NCBI RefSeq assembly: GCF_937927635.1 | Contig: NZ_CALBRW010000034.1 | Coordinates: 1 to 21,494, forward strand | Reading direction: 5' to 3' | DNA length: 21,494 nucleotides | From: an uncultured Microbacterium sp. | GTDB lineage: Bacteria > Actinomycetota > Actinomycetes > Actinomycetales > Microbacteriaceae | In this document: positions 13,630 to 20,667 of the stretch, in pieces | How positions within the stretch are numbered: the stretch's first letter is position 1 | Layout of the letters: each line of letters starts with the position of its first letter | Notes under the pieces: model-generated | What the model was told of the DNA's origin: nothing | The model's database searches: none | What the model saw: only the letters and a program-made list of their open reading frames with translations | Program-made: the position numbers and the translations under genes

Positions 13630-14589
13630 TCAGTCCTTCGGCTTCTCGCGCGGCTTGTCGCGCAGGTCCTCGAACAGGGCCGTGGAGATGTACCGCTCGC
13701 CGGTGTCGGGGACGATCGCCACGACGGTCTTGCCCGCGTTCTCGGGGCGCTCGGCGACCTTCAGCGCGGCCCACACGGCGGCGCCGCTGGAGATGCCCAC
13801 CAGCAGGCCCTCCTTCGCAGCCAGGTCGCGTGCGGTGCGCAGCGAGTCCTCGTACTCGACGGGGAGGATCTCATCCAGCACGTCGCGGTCCAGCACGTCG
13901 GGCACGAAGCTCGGGCCGATGCCCTGGATGCGGTGGGGTCCGGGGCGACCCTCACTGAGCACGGGGGAGTCCTTCGGCTCGACGGCCACGATCTGCACGT
14001 CCGGCTTGACGGCCTTCAGAGCCTGCCCGACACCGGTGATGGTGCCGCCGGTGCCGGTGCCCGCGACCACGATGTCGACCTTCCCGTCGGTGTCGCGCAG
14101 GATCTCCTGCGCAGTGGTCTCGCGGTGGATGCGCGGGTTGGCCTCGTTCTCGAACTGGCGCACCCATACGGCGCCGGGGTTCTCGGCGATGATGCCCTTG
14201 AGCACCTCGATGGAGCCCGGCATGCCCTTGTGCGGGTCGGTCAGCACCAGCTCGGCGCCGAACGCGCGCAGCAGCACGCGGCGCTCCTTCGACAGCGACG
14301 CGGGCATGGTGATGATCACGCGGTACCCGCGGGCGGCGCCCACCATCGCCAGCGCGATGCCGGTGTTGCCGCTGGTGGCCTCCACGATCGTGCCGCCGGG
14401 CTTGAGCTCGCCCGACGCCTCCGCGGCGTCGACCATGGCGATGCCGGTGCGGTCCTTCACGCTCGACGCCGGGTTGTAGAACTCCAGCTTCGCCAGCACC
14501 GTGGCGTTCAGCCCCTCGGTGACGCGATTGAGCCGCACCAGCGGGGTGTTGCCGACGGCGGTGGTGATGTCGGAGTGGATGCCGGCCAT
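13630..14589 (-). CDS. cysK: Cysteine synthase A (O-acetylserine sulfhydrylase)
   Basis: A 319-residue fold-type II PLP enzyme that combines O-acetylserine with sulfide to give cysteine, in the cytosol. The PLP lysine is K45 in NPASSVKDRTG, the substrate loop TSGNTG lies near 74-79, and the phosphate-binding GTGTGGTITG lies near 176-185. The length is typical. The start ATG (14589-14587) has AAAGG about 8 nt upstream. cysE follows on the same strand after 8 nt, forming a cysKE operon. The pair runs against its neighbours and lies between prfA and prmC. Regulation is not evident; a possible -10 lies at 14637-14632. Confidence 0.96.
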   Translation of the reverse strand: MAGIHSDITTAVGNTPLVRLNRVTEGLNATVLAKLEFYNPASSVKDRTGIAMVDAAEASGELKPGGTIVEATSGNTGIALAMVGAARGYRVIITMPASLSKERRVLLRAFGAELVLTDPHKGMPGSIEVLKGIIAENPGAVWVRQFENEANPRIHRETTAQEILRDTDGKVDIVVAGTGTGGTITGVGQALKAVKPDVQIVAVEPKDSPVLSEGRPGPHRIQGIGPSFVPDVLDRDVLDEILPVEYEDSLRTARDLAAKEGLLVGISSGAAVWAALKVAERPENAGKTVVAIVPDTGERYISTALFEDLRDKPREKPKD

Positions 14590-14631
14590 GGGCGGGCCTT
14601 TCGTCGAGGATGTCGCAGATTCAGCGTGCCC

Positions 14632-14637
14632 AGCCTA
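14632..14637 (-). promoter_or_regulatory. Possible cysK -10 box
   Basis: On the minus strand TAGGCT lies 42 nt before the cysK ATG, in the 109-nt gap shared with the divergent prmC. No convincing -35 is seen. Confidence 0.3.
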
Positions 14638-14686
14638 CGGCGTGCGCCTTTCAGCACGGTCGAATATGACCCGCGGCGACGACGCC

Positions 14687-14692
14687 TACGCT
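14687..14692 (+). promoter_or_regulatory. prmC -10 box (leaderless)
   Basis: TACGCT ends 6 nt before the prmC ATG, implying transcription starts at or next to the start codon. The GGGAGG directly abutting the ATG is too close to act as a Shine-Dalgarno. Confidence 0.45.
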
Positions 14693-14698
14693 GGGAGG

Positions 14699-15556
14699 AT
14701 GCCCGAATCGCTCTCCGCGCTCCTGCGCGCCACGGCCCAGCAGCTCGCCGACGCGGGGCTCACCGACCCCGTCGTCGATGCGGAGCTGCTGATCGGCCAC
14801 GTGCTGGGTCTGGGGCGGGGCGAGCTGCAGGCGGCGGCTATCCGAGGAGATCGCATCGAGCAGGCGGATGCCGAGAGGCTGGCCGCGCTGGCGGCACGAC
14901 GCGCCACCCGTGAACCGCTGCAGCACATCACCGGCACCGCGCCGTTCCGGCAGTTGGAGCTGGCCGTGGGGCCCGGGGTCTTCATCCCCCGTCCGGAGAC
15001 CGAGATGGTGGTGCAGATGGCCATCGACGCGCTGATGGAGAGCGCCTCGCCGTCGCCGGTCGCGATCGACCTCGGCACCGGCAGCGGTGCGATCGCCCTG
15101 GCCATGGCCACCGAGGTCCCTCGCGCCCGTGTGTTCGCCGTGGAGCGCTCGCCCGAGGCGCACGCGTGGGCCGCGCGCAACACCGTGGATGCCGAGAATC
15201 TCACCCTGGTCCTCGGCGATCTGGCCACGGCCTTCGATGAGCTCCGCGGTACGGCATCCGTCGTCATCTCCAACCCGCCGTACGTTCCCGCTTCACAGAT
15301 CCCCTCCGATCCGGAGGTGCACCTGTACGACCCCGTCCAGGCGCTGTACGGCGGCGAGGACGGGCTGGACGTGATCCGCGTGATCAGCCGCCGGGCGCAG
15401 GAGCTGCTGCATCCGGGCGGGATGCTGGTGCTCGAGCACGCCGAGCACCAGGGCGCCGCCATCCGCGAGCTGCTGCACGCCGACGGCTGGCGCTCCACCG
15501 CCACGCACGAGGACCTCACCCGGCGCGACCGCGCCACCACGGCGCTGAACCGCTGA
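14699..15556 (+). CDS. prmC: Release factor glutamine methyltransferase
   Basis: A 285-residue SAM-dependent methyltransferase that methylates the Gln of the GGQ motif in RF1 and RF2. An N-terminal helical substrate-binding domain (about 1-85) is followed by IPRPETE (96-102), SAM motif I DLGTGSG (124-130) and the catalytic NPPY (192-195). The length is normal. The open frame extends upstream to 14501, but that part overlaps the divergent cysK and lacks family similarity; ATG 14699 fits the -10 box and the conserved N-terminus. It is followed by tsaC after 51 nt. Its substrate prfA lies 2.8 kb upstream, separated by the cassette and cysKE. Confidence 0.95.
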   Translation: MPESLSALLRATAQQLADAGLTDPVVDAELLIGHVLGLGRGELQAAAIRGDRIEQADAERLAALAARRATREPLQHITGTAPFRQLELAVGPGVFIPRPETEMVVQMAIDALMESASPSPVAIDLGTGSGAIALAMATEVPRARVFAVERSPEAHAWAARNTVDAENLTLVLGDLATAFDELRGTASVVISNPPYVPASQIPSDPEVHLYDPVQALYGGEDGLDVIRVISRRAQELLHPGGMLVLEHAEHQGAAIRELLHADGWRSTATHEDLTRRDRATTALNR

Positions 15557-15570
15557 TCGTCACCCTCACC

Positions 15571-15587
15571 GCGGGTGCAGAACCCGC
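15571..15587 (+). promoter_or_regulatory. Hairpin between prmC and tsaC
   Basis: GCGGGT-GCAGA-ACCCGC is a perfect 6-bp stem with a 5-nt loop. It occupies the position of the -35 region of the tsaC promoter. It may be an operator or a weak terminator after prmC; no T tract follows. Confidence 0.35.
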
Positions 15588-15592
15588 CACCG

Positions 15593-15598
15593 TAGAAT
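15593..15598 (+). promoter_or_regulatory. tsaC -10 box, near-leaderless
   Basis: TAGAAT lies 9 nt before the tsaC ATG. It would start a transcript running through wecA and atpI and possibly into the atp operon. Confidence 0.5.
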
Positions 15599-15607
15599 GA
15601 GCAGGCC

Positions 15608-16366
15608 ATGTCTACTGTCTTCGATTGCCGCGACCAGGACGAGCTCCTCGCCGGCATGCGCAACGCGCGGGCGGCCATCGCCCGCGGCGAGCTGATCGTC
15701 ATCCCCACCGACACCGTGTACGGCATCGCCGCCGACGCCTTCTCACCCGCCGCCGTGCAGCGGCTGCTGGATGCGAAGGGACGCGGACGGGAGATGCCGC
15801 CGCCGGTGCTCGTGGCGAGCCAGCAGATGGTCGCGGCCCTGGTCGAGTCGATCCCGGATGCCGTGCAGAAGCTCATCGACGCGTTCTGGCCCGGCGGACT
15901 GACCATCGTGCTGCCCGCGCAGCCGTCGCTCACCTGGGACCTGGGGGAGACCAAGGGCACCGTCGCCGTGCGCATGCCCGACCGCCGGGTGGCGCTGGAG
16001 CTGCTGGCCGAGACGGGTCCGCTGGCCGTCTCCAGTGCGAACCTCACCGGACGCGACGCGGCGATCATCGCCTCGGATGCGAAGAGGATGCTCGGCGACT
16101 CCGTCGCGGTGTATCTCGAGGAGGGATACGTCGAGCGCGGCATCCCGTCCACCATCGTCGATGCCACCTCGCTCGTCGAGGCGGGCGAGGGTCAGGCTCC
16201 GCTGGTCCGCATCCTGCGCGACGGCGTGATCACCCGCGAGCAGCTCGAAGAGGTGCTCGGAGACCTGCTGGAGCCCGCCGAGAAGCCGGGCGACGTCGAA
16301 CCGGATGCCGGCGACGCCGAAGCCGTGAGCGCCGAGCCCGGCGGAGACCCGGTCGACCAAGAGTGA
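15608..16366 (+). CDS. tsaC: L-threonylcarbamoyladenylate synthase (YrdC/Sua5 family)
   Basis: A 252-residue YrdC-domain enzyme that makes threonylcarbamoyl-AMP from threonine, bicarbonate and ATP, the first step of the t6A37 tRNA modification. Motifs are PTDTVYG (33-39), KGRGREMPPPVLV (57-69), WPGGLT (94-99), VAVRMP (119-124) and SSANLTG (142-148). The last roughly 35 residues are acidic and disordered (EPDAGDAEAVSAEPGGDPVDQE). It lacks the long C-terminal domain of full Sua5, so the TsaC/YwlC type fits better. It overlaps the next gene by 4 nt (GTGA), indicating translational coupling. Confidence 0.92.
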   Translation: MSTVFDCRDQDELLAGMRNARAAIARGELIVIPTDTVYGIAADAFSPAAVQRLLDAKGRGREMPPPVLVASQQMVAALVESIPDAVQKLIDAFWPGGLTIVLPAQPSLTWDLGETKGTVAVRMPDRRVALELLAETGPLAVSSANLTGRDAAIIASDAKRMLGDSVAVYLEEGYVERGIPSTIVDATSLVEAGEGQAPLVRILRDGVITREQLEEVLGDLLEPAEKPGDVEPDAGDAEAVSAEPGGDPVDQE

Positions 16367-17565
16367 AGCAGTATCTGTTCACCTTCATCCTCACCGCCGC
16401 GGTCACCTTCATGCTGACGTGGGCGGTGTGGCGGCTGAGCATGAAGTTCAAGCTCTACCCGGGCATCCGCGAGCGCGACGTGCACAAGACGCCCAAGCCG
16501 AGGCTGGGCGGCGTGGCGATGCTCATCGGCATCGCGAGCGCGATCCTCGTCTCCGCAGCGAACCCGTTCTTCGAGCGGATGTGGGTGCCGCCGCAGACGC
16601 TGTGGTCGATCCTGGGCGCCACGCTGCTGATCGCGGCGGTGGGCGTGATCGACGACCTGTGGGATCTGGACTGGATGATCAAGCTGGCCGCGCAGTTCCT
16701 GGCCGCCGGAATCATCACCGCCGGCGGGGGACTGCAGGTGCTCTCGCTGCCGGTGGGCGACATGATCCTCGTCTCGCCGTGGCTGAGCATCTCGATCACG
16801 ATGGTGGCCATCGTCGTCGTCATGAACGCGGTCAACTTCATCGACGGGCTGGACGGACTGGTGGCCGGCGTCTGCCTGATCGCCAACGGCATCTTCTTCG
16901 TGTACTCGTACATCCTCACCCGCGACTCCGGCGCCACCAGCTACTTCAACCTGGCCACCTTCCTGGCCGCGGTGCTCATCGGCGCCTGCGCCGGTTTCCT
17001 GCCGTTCAACTGGAGCCCCGCCAAGATCTTCATGGGCGATTCCGGAGCGCTGGTGCTGGGGCTGCTGATGGCCACCTCCGCCATCGCCGTGACCACGCAG
17101 GGCGACGTGAACGCGTTCGACCCCGAGAAGTTCGGCCGCTCGCAGCTGGTGGGAGCGTTCATCCCGATCGTCCTGCCGCTGGTGATCGTGAGCCTGCCGC
17201 TGCTGGACTTCGGCCTGGCGGTCTTCCGTCGCATGCGCGCCGGCAAGTCGCCCTTCGCTCCGGATCGCAAGCACCTGCACCACCGGATGCTGGACCTGGG
17301 CCACCGCGATCGCGGCGCGGTGCTGGTGTTCTACGCGTGGACCGCCGTGATCTCGCTCGGCGTGCTGCTGATGTACATCGGCACCAGGCAGGATTGGCCG
17401 GGCGGATACATCGCCGGCATCGTGTTCGGCGCGATCGGCACCGTCGCCTGCGTGGTGGTCACCCTCACCCCGCCGGGCCGGCGGCCGCGTGGCGCCCGCG
17501 GAGCCGCCGTCGCACCCGAGCAGCCCTCGTCTCCCGCACACCCGAGCACCTTGGAGCCCCGATGA
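16363..17565 (+). CDS. wecA: WecA-type undecaprenyl/decaprenyl-phosphate GlcNAc-1-phosphate transferase
   Basis: A 400-residue polytopic membrane enzyme of the MraY/WecA family, with about ten hydrophobic segments. It transfers a sugar-1-phosphate from a UDP-sugar to a polyprenyl phosphate, starting envelope glycan synthesis. Motifs are the Mg-binding DDLWD (97-101), NAVNFIDGLDGL (155-166), FMGDSG (223-228) and the cytoplasmic DRKHLHHR (301-308), which favours the WecA/TagO type over MraY. The Pro/Ala-rich tail is cytoplasmic. The start is GTG overlapping the tsaC stop; the same frame is open much further upstream, but that part lies inside tsaC. ATGA overlap with the next gene indicates coupling. 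Its position before the atp operon matches mycobacterial wecA (Rv1302). Confidence 0.9.
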   Translation: MKQYLFTFILTAAVTFMLTWAVWRLSMKFKLYPGIRERDVHKTPKPRLGGVAMLIGIASAILVSAANPFFERMWVPPQTLWSILGATLLIAAVGVIDDLWDLDWMIKLAAQFLAAGIITAGGGLQVLSLPVGDMILVSPWLSISITMVAIVVVMNAVNFIDGLDGLVAGVCLIANGIFFVYSYILTRDSGATSYFNLATFLAAVLIGACAGFLPFNWSPAKIFMGDSGALVLGLLMATSAIAVTTQGDVNAFDPEKFGRSQLVGAFIPIVLPLVIVSLPLLDFGLAVFRRMRAGKSPFAPDRKHLHHRMLDLGHRDRGAVLVFYAWTAVISLGVLLMYIGTRQDWPGGYIAGIVFGAIGTVACVVVTLTPPGRRPRGARGAAVAPEQPSSPAHPSTLEPR

Positions 17566-18029
17566 ACAAGAGCACCGTCTCCAGCACCCCGATCCTGCGA
17601 GGCACCCTGATCTGGTCCGCCGCGGTGGCCGCCGTCCTGGCGCTGATCGCCGCGGGCATCGGCTTCGCGGTCGCGGGCACGAACGGTCTGTGGAGCGGCC
17701 TGATCGGCGTGCTGCTGTCGTTCCTGTTCCTCGGCATCACCGCCGCCAGCATCCTGTTCGCCAACCGCTGGTTCGGGGATCCGCTGTACGTGCCGATCTT
17801 CTTCGGCATCGTGCTGGGCGGCTGGCTGGTCAAGCTCGGCGTGTTCGTCGTGCTGATGATCGTCCTGCGGGGCCAGCCGTGGGTGGCCCCGCAGGTGTTC
17901 TTCATCTCCATCGTCGCCGGCGTGATCTTCTCGCTGGTGGTGGATGCCCAGGTCGTGATGCGAATGCGGCTGCCCAACGTCAGCGACATCGAGCTTCCCT
18001 CGCAGGCGCCGGACGAGGACGCGTCGTGA
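17562..18029 (+). CDS. AtpI-like four-helix membrane protein
   Basis: A 155-residue membrane protein with four hydrophobic segments (about 17-38, 43-65, 79-101, 111-132) and a short acidic tail ending QAPDEDAS. Its size, topology and position directly before atpB match AtpI/Atp1 proteins, which help assemble the c-ring of ATP synthase. Sequence is poorly conserved in this group, so the call rests on context. ATG overlaps the wecA stop (ATGA), so it is made from the tsaC-wecA transcript. The atp operon has its own promoter after this gene. Confidence 0.7.
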   Translation: MNKSTVSSTPILRGTLIWSAAVAAVLALIAAGIGFAVAGTNGLWSGLIGVLLSFLFLGITAASILFANRWFGDPLYVPIFFGIVLGGWLVKLGVFVVLMIVLRGQPWVAPQVFFISIVAGVIFSLVVDAQVVMRMRLPNVSDIELPSQAPDEDAS

Positions 18030-18044
18030 GCGGCGCTCAGGGTT

Positions 18045-18053
18045 TGCTAAGCT
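18045..18053 (+). promoter_or_regulatory. atp operon promoter (extended -10)
   Basis: TGC followed by TAAGCT (18048-18053) forms an extended -10 just after the AtpI-like gene. The predicted start is near 18060, giving a leader of about 110 nt before atpB. No strong -35 is seen. Confidence 0.5.
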
Positions 18054-18059
18054 GGTGAA

Positions 18060-18169
18060 GTCCCCGCCGGCCGAGTGGTGATCTTCGCAGGGCGCACCGC
18101 CGTGGGTGACGATCATCCGTCCCTGCGCACCGGCTTTGTTCTCGGTGCCGAGAAGCTGGAGCCGCAACG
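18060..18169 (+). promoter_or_regulatory. Structured atp operon leader
   Basis: CGCAGGG (18086-18092) pairs with CCCTGCG (18121-18127). GCACCG (18127-18132) pairs with CGGTGC (18143-18148). A second GCACCG copy (18094-18099) could pair with the same CGGTGC instead, giving two exclusive folds. CACC-GCCGTG-GGTG (18095-18108) is a further small hairpin. The atpB ribosome site GGAG is at 18158-18161. This suggests, but does not show, control of ATP synthase expression by RNA structure. Confidence 0.4.
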
Positions 18170-18173
18170 TTGA
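18075..18173 (+). CDS. Possible 32-residue leader peptide ahead of atpB
   Basis: An open frame from GTG GTG (18075) runs to TGA at 18171-18173, whose first two bases are the last two of the atpB TTG start (18170-18172). The peptide begins VVIFAGRTAVGDDHPS and ends EKLEPQR. There is no Shine-Dalgarno, and a frame this long is not rare in GC-rich DNA. The stop/start overlap is what suggests coupling. Low confidence that it is translated. Confidence 0.25.
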   Translation: MVIFAGRTAVGDDHPSLRTGFVLGAEKLEPQR

Positions 18174-18976
18174 CTCAGGCCGTGTCATTCCTCGTCGCCG
18201 CGACTGAGGGTCCGACGTTCCATCCACCGGCGATCGATGAGTTCTTCCCGGCCGTTCTGCTCTTCCACGGCACGCCGTTCGAGTTCACGCGCATCAACCT
18301 CGCGCAGCTGATCGCGACGGCCGCGCTCGTGCTGATCTTCTGGCTCGGATCGCGGCGGATGAAGCTGGTCCCCGGCCGCTTCCAGAGCATCGTCGAGATG
18401 GGCTTCGGCTTCGTCCGCGGCAACATCGCGCACGACCTGCTGGGCCGCAAGGACGGCGACCGGTACCTGCCGATCCTCATGACCATGTTCTTCATGATCC
18501 TGTTCATGAACCTCACGGGCATCGTCCCCGGCATCAACATCGCCGGAACCTCGATCATCGCCGTCCCGCTGCTGCTGGCGATCGTGTCGTACATCACCTT
18601 CATCTACGCCGGACTGCGGAAGGGGCCGAAGCACTTCGTCAAGAACTCGCTGTTCCCCTCGGGCATCCCGGTGTTCCTGGTGTGGTTCGTCGCGATCCTC
18701 GAGTTCCTCTCGACCTTCATCATCCGTCCGGTCACGCTCACCCTGCGTCTGCTGATGAACATGATCGTCGGCCACCTGATGCTGGTGCTGTTCTTCGTGG
18801 CGACGGACTTCTTCCTCTTCGGCCTGAGCGGCTGGTGGTCGGCGCTCGGCGTCTTCACCGGCGCGTTCGGTCTCGCATTCACCCTGTTCGAGGTCCTCGT
18901 GGCCGTCCTGCAGGCATACATCTTCGCCGTCCTGACTGCGGTCTACATCCAGCTCGCAGTCGCCGAAGAGCACTAA
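18170..18976 (+). CDS. atpB: ATP synthase Fo subunit a
   Basis: A 268-residue integral membrane subunit that carries the proton half-channels beside the c-ring. It has five to six hydrophobic segments. The essential arginine is R193 in TLRLLMNMIVGHLM, equivalent to E. coli Arg210. The C-terminus (VLVAVLQAYIFAVLTAVYIQLA) is typical. The start is taken as TTG (18170), with GGAG at 18158-18161 and 8-nt spacing; GTG 18182 is an alternative lacking such a site. It is first in the atpBEFHA operon, preceded by its own promoter and structured leader. Confidence 0.94.
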   Translation: MTQAVSFLVAATEGPTFHPPAIDEFFPAVLLFHGTPFEFTRINLAQLIATAALVLIFWLGSRRMKLVPGRFQSIVEMGFGFVRGNIAHDLLGRKDGDRYLPILMTMFFMILFMNLTGIVPGINIAGTSIIAVPLLLAIVSYITFIYAGLRKGPKHFVKNSLFPSGIPVFLVWFVAILEFLSTFIIRPVTLTLRLLMNMIVGHLMLVLFFVATDFFLFGLSGWWSALGVFTGAFGLAFTLFEVLVAVLQAYIFAVLTAVYIQLAVAEEH

Positions 18977-18981
18977 GGGGA

Positions 18982-18995
18982 CAGGCCTCCGCCTG
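18982..18995 (+). other. Hairpin in the atpB-atpE gap
   Basis: CAGGC-CTCC-GCCTG is a 5-bp stem just after the atpB stop. In ATP synthase operons, RNA elements near atpE can favour high c-subunit output. Here only the stem is seen; the strong GAAAGGA (19006-19012) before atpE is the clearer signal. Confidence 0.3.
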
Positions 18996-19020
18996 CCCAC
19001 CAATTGAAAGGAAAAACCCC

Positions 19021-19260
19021 GTGGACGCAACTACGGTTCTCGCAGCTGTCAACGGCTCGATCGCGACGGTCGGCTACGGCCTCGCCGCCATCGGCCCGGC
19101 CATCGGCATCGGCATCGTCGTCGGCAAGACGATCGAGGGCGTGGCCCGTCAGCCCGAGCTGGCCGGCCGCCTGCAGGTCCTGATGTGGATCGGTATCGCC
19201 TTCACCGAGGCCCTGGCCTTCATCGGCATCGCCACCGGCTTCATCTTCGGCTACAACTGA
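19021..19260 (+). CDS. atpE: ATP synthase Fo subunit c
   Basis: A 79-residue proteolipid of two membrane helices forming the rotating ring. Helix 1 carries the glycine motif GPAIGIGIVVG (25-35), the polar loop is ARQPE (42-46), and helix 2 carries the proton-binding Glu63 in FTEALAFIG. I do not see the polar helix-1 ligands typical of sodium-type rings, so it should be proton-driven. The start is GTG with a strong GAAAGGA 8 nt upstream, fitting the need for many copies. It lies 44 nt after atpB and 29 nt before atpF. Confidence 0.96.
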   Translation: MDATTVLAAVNGSIATVGYGLAAIGPAIGIGIVVGKTIEGVARQPELAGRLQVLMWIGIAFTEALAFIGIATGFIFGYN

Positions 19261-19289
19261 TCCGCCACCCCGAGACGTAAGGAGACAGG

Positions 19290-19829
19290 ATGCTGAACGC
19301 TCTTGTCGTTGTGGCTGCCGAGCAGGCAGAGCGCAACCCCCTGATTCCGGGGCTCCCCGACTTGGTGTGGGGCACGATCTGCTTCCTCATCATCCTCGTG
19401 GTGTTCTGGAAGGTCGCCATCCCGAAGCTGACCGCGATGCTCGACGAGCGCGCGGCGGCCATCGAGGGCAACATCGCCAAGGCCGACGAGGCGCAGAAGC
19501 AGGCCGAGGCCGCGCTGGAGGAGTACACCCGCCAGCTCGCCGAGGCGCGCACCGAGGCCGGGCAGATCCGCGATGCCGCCCGTGAGGACGGCAAGAAGAT
19601 CGTCGCCGAGGCCAAGGATGCAGCCCAGCTCGAGGCCACCCGCATCAGCACGGCTGCGCACACGCAGATCGAGGCCGAGCGCCAGGCCGCGTTCGTCTCG
19701 CTCCGCAGCGAGGTGGGCACTCTCGCCCTCGACCTCGCCGGCGGAGTCGTGGGGGAGACCCTGGGCGATGACAAGCGCGCGACGGTTGTCGTGGACCGGT
19801 TCCTCGCCGACCTCGAGAAGGCGGAGTAA
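19290..19829 (+). CDS. atpF: ATP synthase Fo subunit b
   Basis: A 179-residue peripheral-stalk subunit. A single membrane helix (about 27-45, LVWGTICFLIILVVFWKVA) is followed by a long charged coiled coil (about 50-165, ERAAAIEGNIAKADEAQKQAEAAL onward). It links the membrane sector to subunit delta at the top of F1. ATG follows AAGGAG (19279-19284) at 5 nt. Its TAA stop overlaps the atpH ATG (TAATG), so the two are coupled as separate proteins, unlike the fused b-delta of mycobacteria. Confidence 0.95.
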   Translation: MLNALVVVAAEQAERNPLIPGLPDLVWGTICFLIILVVFWKVAIPKLTAMLDERAAAIEGNIAKADEAQKQAEAALEEYTRQLAEARTEAGQIRDAAREDGKKIVAEAKDAAQLEATRISTAAHTQIEAERQAAFVSLRSEVGTLALDLAGGVVGETLGDDKRATVVVDRFLADLEKAE

Positions 19830-20617
19830 TGGGCAGCGCGACCACTCAGGCACTCGCGGCATCGGCTCAGGCGCTTGCCGCGACGAAGGACCTGAACCTC
19901 GACAGTGCGGCCGAGCTGTTCTCAGCCGCCCGCGCGCTCGGGGAGTCGGCCCAGCTGAGCGGCGCGCTCGCTGATCCCACGGCACCTGCGCAGGCACGCA
20001 CTGCTCTGGTCGCGAGCGTCTTCAGCGGGGCATCCGCTCCGGTGAGGTCATTGCTGACCGCGGTCGCCGGGGAGCGCTGGTCCAGCGCGTCCGACCTCGT
20101 GGACGGGGTGGAGGAGCTCGCGATCCGCGCGGCTGCTGTCGCCGGCGCGAAGGACGACGTCGCGGGCGAGCTGTTCGGCTTCTCCCGAGTCGTCGCCGCG
20201 AATCCGGAGCTCGAGCTCGCGCTCGGCAGCCGGCTGGGCGATGCACCGGCGAAGGCCGAGCTCGTCCAGCAGGTCCTCGGCTCCCAGGTCTCGCCGGCCA
20301 CGGTGCTGATCGCCTCCTCGCTCGTGCGCCAGTCGCGCGAGCGCCGGGTGCGCCAGCTGTTCAGCCGCGCCATCGACATCGTCTCCGCGCAGGCGGGACG
20401 CACGGTCGCGACCGTCTACACGGCCGCGCCCATCGCCGCCGCGCAGCAGACCCGTCTTCGTGACGCTCTGGCTCGCCGTTATGGGGGAGAGATCTCCATC
20501 AACCAGGTGATCGACCCCGAGGTCATCGGAGGACTGCGCGTGCAGATCGCCGATGACGTCATCGACGGCAGCATCTCCGCCCGCCTCGCAGAGCTCCGCC
20601 AGAAGCTCGCGAGCTGA
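19829..20617 (+). CDS. atpH: ATP synthase F1 subunit delta
   Basis: A 262-residue stator subunit that attaches the b stalk to the alpha subunits. It is longer than the 177-residue E. coli protein, as is usual in actinobacteria, with an extended N-terminal helical half (about 1-100). The conserved C-terminal part includes the VYTAAPI region and a DPEVIGGLRVQIADDVIDGSISARL-type ending, given here only as positions about 230-255. ATG overlaps the atpF stop. A 50-nt gap precedes atpA. Confidence 0.93.
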   Translation: MGSATTQALAASAQALAATKDLNLDSAAELFSAARALGESAQLSGALADPTAPAQARTALVASVFSGASAPVRSLLTAVAGERWSSASDLVDGVEELAIRAAAVAGAKDDVAGELFGFSRVVAANPELELALGSRLGDAPAKAELVQQVLGSQVSPATVLIASSLVRQSRERRVRQLFSRAIDIVSAQAGRTVATVYTAAPIAAAQQTRLRDALARRYGGEISINQVIDPEVIGGLRVQIADDVIDGSISARLAELRQKLAS

Positions 20618-20667
20618 CACAGACTGGCGCGGGGAACCGCGCTCACCAGACACACAAAGGGAAGACA

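Noticed and set aside
13622..13774. Longer CysE N-terminus from 13774
   Set aside because: The extra 51 residues lie within the 3' end of cysK, are Arg/Gly-rich and do not resemble CysE.
14501..14698. 66-residue N-terminal extension of PrmC
   Set aside because: It overlaps divergent cysK and lacks family similarity; the -10 box at 14687 points to ATG 14699.
16192..17541. 449-codon His/Gln/Asp-rich minus-strand frame opposite wecA
   Set aside because: Shadow of a membrane-protein gene: hydrophobic codons read antisense give such residues.
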